Assembly (NCBI GenBank): GCA_024663395.1
Contig: JANFAH010000037.1
Coordinates: 372,001 to 436,000 of the forward strand
Direction of reading: 5' to 3'
Origin: Pisolithus tinctorius
Lineage: Eukaryota; Basidiomycota; Agaricomycetes; Boletales; Pisolithaceae
Length of the DNA: 64,000 bases
The notes beneath the pieces were generated by a model, which saw nothing but the letters and a program-made list of their open reading frames with translations, ran no database searches and was not told the origin of the DNA. A program made the translations under genes and the position numbers. The stretch's first letter is position 1. Every line of letters starts with the position of its first letter. Below are positions 55,725 through 64,000 of the stretch, in pieces.

Positions 55725-56171
55725 TAGTTAACTATCATCGTGTTTGCATAGAGGCCGGCCATGGTTGAGATGAAGAAAGAGATGAGCTCTGAGGATGCTG
55801 GGGCATGTTGATCTTCTGGAACGCCTTTGGCATCGCAGAATGTGTGGAAGGCTAGAAGGCCCAAACTGTATGTCTCTCTGGTGGAGTTGGACCAGGTGTG
55901 AGTGATGACATCATAGATGCACTGTGTGTCTATTGCAGAAAAAGGGAGAGATGGGGCGCGATGATTGAGGGGCTTCCATACCATTAAGCGTTTTTTGGCA
56001 GGGCACTGAGGGCGGGGAATAGGGGATGGAACGAGGGGTGGATCTGAGCGAGAGTGGGGAATGATTATGGTTGGGGGTAGAAGGGAGGTGGTGGTGGAAG
56101 GGGGTGTCAGAGGTTGGGTGTGTTCAGCTAGGGAGGATAGTCGGGTGGGGCAAGGGGGTTTGTTGGGAATG

Positions 56172-57749
56172 TTAGGTTGTCGAGTGTTGGTCGACATCAA
56201 CGATGAGGTGCTGGATGGGTGGAGGAACTGGGATTGAGGGGAGGAGAGAATGAAAGGGGTGATATAGTCTGCATGAAATAGGGTTGGCTGGGTTGTGGTT
56301 GCTTGGTAAGTATCGGGTGTGTAAAGTGCATTTTGTGATGCCCAGGGCATGATGGATATGCTTGAAGGATTTGTTTGTAGGGCAGTTGCGACTCCTGCCA
56401 CACTTCCATCCTTCGATGACTCCCTGATTGTCTCTGTGAACCTGGAAATGAATGTTGGCAGCACCAGTGTTGAGGATTGCAAGGGTGAGCAATTTGAGGC
56501 TGATGGCTTCCACCCAGCCAATATTGTGCCCATCAGATTTCCAATTGGGTCTGAGGGTCCATGCTCTCCATTGCCCTTGTAGCATGATCCCAATCCCTGT
56601 GGATGAGCTTGCATCAGAGAAAGCGAGAAAGTCCTTGATGGGCTGTGGGATGGGGAGTGGGGAGGGGATGGTTGGGGAGCTTAGTTTGGCATGCCACCAT
56701 TTTAGGTCATCTGCAGTGCCACTGGGTGGAGTTCTGGGCTTGAAAGGTTTGTCTCTGAAGATGCCTAGCATTGCCTCGATGTTTATTATGTATGGTCGTC
56801 CTTCCAGATATATTAAGGTCACATGTATGAGCTTGCCATGTAGTTTCTGTACTTCTTTCAGGGTGTGCATTTGCTTAGAATTCCATATGTCAATCACAAG
56901 GAGGTACTTGAGGCGTTTCGATTCAGCTAGCTGGATGGTATAGTTAGCTAGGTCCCAAGTGAATCCTATGAATGTGGGTCTTGTGGAGAAGGGTGTGTCT
57001 TTGGAGACTTCCCATGGGATGCCTAGGTAGTGGGAGATGCAATCGATGTCTTCAATGTTGTAGGTGAACTGGTGGTCTTCTGCTGATCTTGAGGATGGTG
57101 TTGCTAGGTCCTTGATGGGTTGGGTATAGTCCTTGTTGTGTTCTTCTGTCTGTCCATCTGGGAGGGGAGCTCCGGTGAACCAGTGACAACCTCCTTTGAC
57201 TGTTCTGCCATTGCCGGAAGCGATGGTTAGTGCAATTTCACTGTGATTGAGGTTGAAGTCTTGGAGCGCAGATCTTGGTATGTGAAGGAAAAAATGGTCA
57301 TCGACCCATCTCAGGATTGGGCCTATGCCCTGAGCTCTCATGATGTCAACGCCTGCGGCTCCAATATTACCATAGATGCCACTGGGTGGGGCGAAACTGA
57401 AACACAGGGATGTATCTATGGCGAATAGGTTGTCTGCAATTCGGACTACTAGGGCATGCCATTGTGAAGGATGGATGGGAACTGTACAGTATGCCTCAGA
57501 TATGTCCCTGACTGCACCTTGGGATCCCGGTGGTAGGCGTGATACGAGTGCTGCAACTATGGGAAATATACTGTACGAAGTCAGGTATAGATCAGTGTTG
57601 ATGTATGAATTAATGGAGGGAGGAAAGGATGGGGGGTGTGGGAAGGATAGGTTTTGGATTAGGCAGTAGTGGCCCGGTTTGCCTGGTTTGGGTATGATTG
57701 AGATCGGGGAGGATTGAAAGTGTCCGAGGCTGTGCTGAATCTCCTGCAT
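56172..57749 (-). pseudogene. Reverse transcriptase and RNase H of the DIRS-like element
   Basis: An open frame of about 525 codons. RT landmarks are SPISIIPKPGKPG, VRDISEAYCTVPIHPSQW and the catalytic RWVDDHFFLH. RNase H follows with LAFSDASSSTGIGIML, IGWVEAISLKLLTLAI and VHRDNQGVIEGW. The last acidic residue is lost: the motif reads SNHNPANPISC where NPAD is expected. The frame itself is long and open, but with the stop upstream in the Gag-like part and the missing RNase H residue it is not expected to work. Confidence 0.85.
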
Positions 57750-58560
57750 GGTATATGGTCCGAGGTATCTGCCTTTATTGAATTCTTTATTTACAGCATC
57801 ACTGAAAGCAGTGTGGTGCTCTCAGGTGGTATGGCTGTTCAGGGGGGTGTATGTGCACAGGAGTGGGGGTATGTTGGCAGAGAAGCTGTGCCGCATCCCT
57901 TGGACGATGTGTGGGTATCGGTTTAGCAGACCGTAGGAGGATAAAGCTGTGTGCCAGGACTCAGGCTTGTACAGGGTTAGTGCTTGCATGCGATGGCAAT
58001 GCTGAGCTCCATGCTCGCAACTCCCACAACTGGAACATTCATGCTTGGCAGACTTGTGTGAGAGGGTGCAGCTGTTGGGTTTCTGCCAATCGCTGCATAG
58101 GATGTGACCTTTGCTGTTGATGATGTGACCTTCTGTGGTGCATCTGGCATGTGTGGGTGATCCATCCCACAGGTTGGGGTTGTTGCACTCATGGATCTAG
58201 TGGGGGTGACGTCCGAGGCATATTGGGCATGCTGATTTCGGTTGGGAGGGGGTTCCTGGGGACTGCTTGCAGGGGGGGGGGGGATGATAGGTTAGAGATT
58301 TTGGGCAGGGATGAGTGGAGTTGTTGATGAAACTGGGGTCTGGGGGATTGGGAGCGTGAATTGCACCTTTGCAATGTTTGGGTCTCTGGTTGCTGTTGGT
58401 AATGGCACCAGGATTGTCTGGATTGCAGGGGCAAGGTTGGGTTCGTCTCAAAGAAGGCTTCGACCCTGTGGTGTGGGGAGCATGGTAGGGTGGAAAAGGT
58501 GGCATAGGAAGCGTGGTGATTAGGCACATAGTGTAGTCACACTTAGTCACAACACATGGG
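57750..58560 (-). pseudogene. Gag-like region with zinc knuckle
   Basis: Pieces in two frames: a Pro/Thr-rich start, then CPICLGRHPH and LWDGSPTHARC, then a CCHC knuckle HECSSCGSCEHGAQHC (about 57990-58040). A TGA at 57832-57834 interrupts the frame leading to the RT, and the frame shifts near 58200. The G-run at 58268-58279 may be where the frame slipped. The order and motifs are those that precede RT in related mushroom elements. Confidence 0.7.
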
Positions 58561-58589
58561 CAGCCTGTGCACCAAAACACCAACACTTA

Positions 58590-60860
58590 TATAGACCCCA
58601 AGACAGGCCCACCTATAATAGATTAGCCGCTACACATGGACAGGCCCAAGGGACTAAAGTGAGAGCAACATATATATGGGCCTGTAAGTGCATTACCACA
58701 ACATATGGGAGGGCCCATGGTGGGTAAGGATGCTGAAACATTTAGATGGGCCTGTGACCAATTAAGTATACTGAGCTGCTGTAAGACATGGATGGGCCCA
58801 TCCTGGTAGGTTACACCCCTGTCTCAACATTAAGGCAGGCCTGCCTATCATAACATGGAGAGGGTCACAGCATAAGGATGGGCCCATCTATGATTAGAAT
58901 ACAAAGTTGGCAACATATGGATGGGCCCAGGAGTAATATCATTTATGGTGTCACAACATCTAGACAGGCCTGTGAATAATAAGCCATACCTCTGTTGCAA
59001 CATAAAGATGGGCCTGTCAGTAATGTCATTTCATAATGTCACAACATATGGATGGGCCTGTCGACAGTAAGATGTACTGCTGTTGAAACATAAAGACAGG
59101 CCCATCACAAGTATCTTTTAATAGAGTCACAACATAAGGTCAGGCCTGTCAGTAGTATTATGCAACATATGGATGGGCCCATCCACAGTGAGGTGTACCT
59201 CTGACAAAACATAAAGATGGGCCCATCAGTAATCTCATGTATAGCATCACAACATATGGACGGGCCCATCAGTAGTATTATTTATATCATCACAACTATG
59301 GGCAGGCCCAGCCCCAGTAAGATGTACCCTGTCAAAACATAAAGGCAGGCCCATCACTAATATCATTTAATAGAGTCACAGCATATGGATGGGCCCTTCA
59401 GTAGTATTATTTATATCATCACAACATATGGGTGGACCTGGCCCCAGTAAGATGTACCCTGTCGAAACATAAAGGCAGGCCTGTCACTAATATCATTTAA
59501 TAGAGTCACAACATATGGATGGGCCCTTCAATAGTATTATTTATATCGTCACAACATGTGGACAGGCCCTTCAGTAGTATTATTTATATTGTCACAGCAT
59601 ATGGACGGGCCCATCCATAGTAAGATGTACTTCAGATGAAACATAAAGATGGGCCCATCAGTAATCTCATGTATAGCATCACAACATATGGACAGGCCCT
59701 TCAGTAGTATTATTTATATCATCACAACATATGGGTGGGCCCAGCCCCAGTAAGATGTACCCTGTCGAAACATAAAGATGGGCCCGTCACTAGTATCATT
59801 TAATAGAGTCACAACATATGGATGGGCCCTTCAGTAATACTATTTATATTGTCACAACATATGGACGGGCCCTTCAGTAGTATCATGTATATCGTCACAA
59901 CAAATGGACAGGCCTGGCCCCAGTAAGATGTACCCTGTCAAAACATAAAGACGGGCCCTTCAGTTGTATTATTTACATTGTCACAGCATATGGACAGGCC
60001 TGTCCACAGTAAGATGTACCTCTGACGAAACATAAAGACGGGCCTGTCAGTGATCTCATGTATAGCATCACAACATATGGATGGGCCCTTCAGTAGTATC
60101 ATGTATATCGTCACAACAAATGGATGGGCCCGTCACTAGTATCATTTAATAGAGTCACAATGTATGGATGGGCCCTTCAGTAATAATATTTATATTGTCA
60201 CAACATATGGATGGGCCCTTTGGTAGTATTATTTATATTGTCACAACATATGGGCAGGTCCGGCCCCAGTAAGATGTACCCTGTTGAAACATAAAGACAG
60301 GACTGTCACTAATATCATTTAATAGAGTCACAGCATATGGACGGGCCCTTCAGTAGTATTATTTATATTGTCACAGCATATGGACAGGCCCGTCCACAGT
60401 AAGATGTACCTCTGACGAAACATAAAGACGGGCCTTCAGTAGTATCATGTATATCGTCACAACAAATGGACAGGCCCATCTAGCCAGATGCACCCCTGTC
60501 AAAACATAAGGATGGGTCCATGTATGGTATTCTTAGGCAGCAGAAAGGGAGATCCAAGCTATCTACATAAGGATGGCCCGTGTAAGGCATTCTCAGGCAG
60601 CAGAAAGGGAGATCAAAGGGATCTACATAAGGATGGGCTCATCCATGGTATTCTCAGGCAGCAGATAAGGGAAAACAAAAACTGGTGTTACAACATAAGA
60701 TGGGCTGATCCATCCATCACAGGATTACAAACCCTTGGCACTGCATAAGGTGGGCCAATCCGTCGTATCATAGATAGCTCACCACAAATGGACAGGCCTA
60801 TCCATATTGGGTTATCCCCCTGTCACAATATAAGACAGGCCCAGGAAGGCAAGAAATGAA
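58590..60860. repeat. Satellite-like array of about 44-bp units with higher-order order
   Basis: About fifty units, each with a core such as CATATGGATGGGCCC or CATAAAGATGGGCCC. At least four variants recur in a preferred order: one ending GTAAGATGTACC, one TTTAATAGAGTCACA, one ATTTATATCATCACA and one CATGTATAGCATCACA. The variants cycle, giving a larger period of roughly 175-220 bp. Units become irregular after 60480. No gene is present. Confidence 0.85.
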
Positions 60861-61261
60861 GAAAGTGGAACCTCTCGCACTATGAAGTATCTGAATTTCC
60901 CACTATAAATTGTGTATCATGTTGGACGATTTGTCTATTCAGTTGGAATCTCAGGCGCTGGTCTATGTAGCTGCAAGCCAGGACTCTGCCATTGGAGCAG
61001 ATGGGAAACACACAAAACAAATGGCAATGCTATTCAGAACAACACATAATATTTTTATCTGAGTCTCTGCTTCATATATGCATCCAGGATTATGGACTTG
61101 TACCAGTATTGCTGTCATGCCATGGGAATCATTCATAGGCAGGATAAAAAGTGCGACATCCACATATCTCATTGTCCATCTTTCACCTCTGACTCTTCCT
61201 CTCTCCAATCACCATCACCACTCTCACCATTGAATTACCCCATCATCTCATCATCAGAAAC
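60861..61261. other. Short unique stretch upstream of the Cys-rich pseudogene
   Basis: Includes TCATC-rich sequence just before the ATG at 61262. It may hold the promoter and 5' leader of that gene; nothing else is seen. Confidence 0.4.
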
Positions 61262-62930
61262 ATGTCATCGTCGTTGTCTCACAAGCTCTTCAAGAAATCG
61301 CCTGAGCTCGATGCTGCAGCCAACCACATTCTTCAAATTTATTTCAAGGATATCGTGGAAAGCAGCAAGCTGGGAAAGGCAGACAAGATTGTGAAGTGGA
61401 GAGGTGCCATCAAGGCGATAAACGATGAACTAGTGTGTCATAGCCTCATCACACTTTTTCACTAACTGATGTATTCAGGACTCTGTACGCGACCTCATCG
61501 CTAGGATGGATGAGATTCCAATGACCCTCATCGGCATCAACATGTTCTTAAAGTGGCATGAAGACCTTGGCTCGATTGACCACCCATGGCCTGAGTGGAA
61601 GACCACCCTAGCCCCTTCCAAAACCGATGTCGCCAACCACAAGTGGCTCAACATCATTGAGCGTCGATATGACTACCACCAGTTGGGCCTCCCTATGCCC
61701 TGTGTGGTGCCAACACCAACACCACCCACTCAAGAGACTGAAATGCCTATGAGTGACAAAGGAAAACAGAAAGCGACCAAGGCGGAGGTGGAGCAAATGA
61801 TAGCAGAGGGCTCACACAGGATGGAGGTGGACAATGAGGGTGAAGAGGAGGTGCCAGAGAAGGAGGACGAGGAGGAAGAACCAGTACGAGGCAGGCAGAA
61901 GTGCCAAGCTGCCGTGAAAATGACGACCCATTGATCCAGATGTTGATCCTGCTCTACAAAGGCAACAGCGGAAACCAATGATGAAGACAATGTTTCCACT
62001 CAAGGCCAATCGAAATGCAAGCCTTGTCCACCATCGGATGGACTATATGGTCACGCTGCCTTAGCTTTCAGAAGGATGCCTTCCCCTGACCCCAAATCCT
62101 GTGAGTCATGCCACAGATGCAAGGTCTGATGCTACAGGAACCCCAGGAAGTCCTGCTTCCCATGCGATGGTCACAAGATTCGATGCAGCCATGCCAAAGG
62201 CGGCACTACCACTCCAACTCGACAGAATCCATTGCGAGCCAGGGGGAAAAAGTGAGCTCAAAGTCTGTCCCCAATGATGGAGGCCCAAGAACCCCAAAGC
62301 CCAGCAGAATGTCCCCAAAAGCGACACATTTCAATGGCTTCCAAAGCCATCAATACTGGGGTTGGGCCCTCCAACCAGGGAAAGATGATCCCTGAGGGAT
62401 CTTCACTCAGTACATTTCCAATTGCATGTATTTACCACTGACTCAAATTTTATTCAGAGATTTGTATTCCTGCATTCAAACGTGGGGATTCCCACCCAAT
62501 CCCAGCCACTGTATGAGCAGATTCAATCGTCGAGGTTGGCCCATCTGTTGCACAGGAGGTACAGGAATCTATGGTAGCAGGTACGTTTAACCACTCCACA
62601 TCTATGCTAAGTGTCATTGTTAACCCTTGTATTCAAAGCAGAAACCTGCCCATCAACAATGGTGGCACCCGTCCAACCCACAACCACTGCAACTCCCAGC
62701 ACACCGTCACCTGTCTGTGCCCCAATTGCTGATGTTTCACAAACGTCCAACACAATCGAACAGTGAATTGAAGATTTGGAACATCAACTCCACGATGCTG
62801 AGGCCCACCACCAATACTATGAGGATTGAATGTACGATTTCCAAATACAACAGGACAAGACCATGCAGATGCTGGACAGGATGGCACGTGAGCTGGAGGC
62901 TCTGCGTATTCAGGTGTATGGATGACCATT
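61262..62930 (+). pseudogene. Cys-rich (putative zinc-binding) protein with coiled coil, decayed
   Basis: Exon 1 (61262-61432) and exon 2 (from 61479) give MSSSLSHKLFKKSPELDAAA, RMDEIPMTLIGINMFLKWHE, a Lys/Glu-rich acidic stretch, then a Cys cluster (SCESCHRCKV...CFPCDGHKIRC, about 62100-62190) resembling fungal Cys6-type zinc modules. A downstream segment (about 62760-62926) encodes a coiled coil (MQMLDRMARELEALRIQVYG). In-frame TGA codons lie at 61932, 61944 and inside the Cys cluster at about 62127, and two more in the coiled-coil part; CGA (Arg) would suit several of them. Proteins of this layout are numerous and uncharacterised in mushrooms. Function unknown. Confidence 0.6.
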
Positions 62931-63330
62931 GGGTGATGACCTCATCGATCTCTTTGGGCCTCTGGCAGATGAGACAAGGGTGGATAGGACAGCAGGGTGA
63001 ATGAGGCTGTCTATAATTTTACTCCTCTGCAGTATATACAATGTTTTTTTACATTTCGCATTTTAATTGACCACTGTGGCTGCATCATATACTCAACATT
63101 TACTTAGAGTGAGAAAAAGACAATGGCTAGACAGCCAACAGAATTGCGAAGGATAATCTCATTCTACTAAAACAACTGCTGATGTATCCCAATAGGCAGA
63201 AGCTTAGCGAATGCATGGCTTTGCGATATAGCATAGTTAACATGAAGCTTAAAAAATGAGATAGTGGGATGGTCTCATTCTGCTAAAACCAGAGTCGATG
63301 GAGCCTGATAGATGGAACCCGAATGCGCAG
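62931..63330. other. AT-rich non-coding stretch
   Basis: No gene seen. Phrases such as CCCAATAGGCAGAAGCTTAG already resemble the repeats that follow. Confidence 0.4.
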
Positions 63331-64000
63331 GCTATGCTATTTACAGCATTCACTTGGGATTTACAAAACACAATAACAGCTAATAATAGGATAACAATGC
63401 AAAGAAAAATGTCAGCCTGTGAAAACAGCATTCCATGGATCCCGATAGACACATCTGAGTCTGCTAATATGGCTGCTGATGAATCCCAATAGACAGACAC
63501 CTGGCAAATGAGTGGCTATGCTATTTACAGCATTCACTTGGGAGTTACAAAACAAGATAATGGCTAATAATAGGATAACAATGCAAAGGAAGATGTCAGC
63601 CTGCAAAAACAGCATTCTGCAGATCCTGATAGATGGAACCCTTCCAAATGAGTGGCTGGCACAATATGCAAGGTTGATATGGACTGTCTCGACCTGCTAA
63701 CATAGCATTTGATGGATCCTGATAGACAGAACCCTTCAAAGTGAGTGGACTGTGTGAGATGCAAGGCTGAGAGCAGTTGGTCATTGGATGCAAATGCAAA
63801 GCAATATTCTCATTGCACTAACATAGGATCCAAGGTATGCCCACAGGTTGGACATGTGCAAATGAGCAGAGAGTGAGATTCACAAGGTTCAATTCAGGGA
63901 GAAAGTTGCATTCTGCTATTGTAGGAGCCAATGTATTTTGATAGGTGGAAGCTTGGCAAATGAGTGGATAAATATTTCTCAGCAGACAGAAATACAACCA
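63331..64000. repeat. About 180-bp tandem repeat and related fragments
   Basis: GGCTATGCTATTTACAGCAT occurs at about 63329 and 63511, with the following 100 bases nearly the same (TAATAATAGGATAACAATGC). Shorter fragments built on GATCCTGATAGAYRGAACCC continue to the window end. The array may extend past the window. Confidence 0.75.

Larger units (their letters stand above)
52430..56614 (-). pseudogene. Tyrosine recombinase, split by insertion
   Basis: The N-terminal half (56614-55727) contains WSNSTRETYSLGLLAFHTFC and SSELISFFISTMAG; the C-terminal half (53219-52430) contains VRAWHIIHSVPWTLNE, PLTRHTFLKTLE and FDVVKVKGRWASDTFLIYLR. Removing the 2.5-kb insertion and one TA copy rejoins both halves in a single frame. 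The catalytic HxxR box reads GHGICIG: Cys stands in place of Arg (codon TGT at 52619-52621), which a C-to-T change from CGT would explain. The start overlaps the end of the reverse transcriptase frame. Confidence 0.85.
52430..58560 (-). mobile_element. DIRS-like tyrosine-recombinase retrotransposon, decayed
   Basis: On the minus strand, in order: a Gag-like part with a CCHC zinc knuckle, reverse transcriptase with RNase H, and a tyrosine recombinase. This order is that of DIRS/Ngaro-type retroelements, which integrate by recombinase rather than integrase. The recombinase is cut by a pogo-like insertion (53222-55724). Stops and lost catalytic residues show that it is inactive. Terminal repeats were not identified. 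Confidence 0.8.

Noticed and set aside
58590..60860. CRISPR array
   Set aside because: Regular units of about 44 bp, but the sequence between cores is itself repeated in a few variants, as in a satellite, not unique spacers.

Overview
The window looks like a piece of nuclear genome from a mushroom-forming basidiomycete (Agaricomycete-type fungus). Evidence: genes are broken by many 42-65 nt GT-AG introns; single-copy eukaryotic genes are present (20S proteasome beta7, Rpn3, Prp43/DHX15, TAF11, tRNA-Gly); there is a fungal laccase and a POT peptide transporter; and the mobile elements (TNP2-like, pogo-like, DIRS-like, LTR) are of kinds common in these fungi. All exon joins were read by eye from splice sites and frame; nothing was aligned or searched.

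Layout. 0.4-5.7 kb: a decayed TNP2-like (CACTA/EnSpm-type) transposase facing a hypothetical multi-exon gene. 6.2-10.7 kb: a CpG-poor foldback (inverted repeat) with a solo LTR inserted in one arm and a further direct copy of part of an arm. 12.6-17.7 kb: three genes of the same design in a row (signal peptide, short lumenal stretch, one membrane helix, long disordered tail) sharing a phase-0 intron just before the helix; two end in PPPY and one carries a ten-residue NPF repeat, which suggests endocytic or ubiquitin-ligase adaptors. 17.8-27.4 kb: a housekeeping block, with proteasome beta7 and RPN3 divergent, PRP43 copy 1, tRNA-Gly(GCC), and TAF11 divergent from a C2H2 zinc-finger gene.

27.3-39.5 kb: about 4 kb duplicated in tandem to three units. 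Each unit holds the last exon of the C2H2 gene (real in unit 1, remnant in units 2 and 3) followed by a PRP43 copy on the opposite strand. With PRP43 copy 1 the window holds four PRP43 genes: three with open frames and one clearly dead. 40.8-43.2 kb: a POT/PTR2 transporter containing a 7-nt micro-exon. 45.2-47.3 kb: a laccase with all four copper motifs.

47.5-64 kb: mobile and repetitive DNA. A 4.6-kb element has inverted termini and inverted 45-bp minisatellite arrays, and contains a second solo LTR. A DIRS-like retroelement has its tyrosine recombinase split by a 2.5-kb pogo-like element with a TA duplication. A 2.3-kb satellite of about 44-bp units follows, then a Cys-rich pseudogene and 180-bp repeats. 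Much of this DNA is CpG-poor, and its broken frames repeatedly show TGA where CGA would fit, pointing to methylation-linked or RIP-like C-to-T decay.

The two most notable items are the three-gene membrane-adaptor cluster and the PRP43 expansion.
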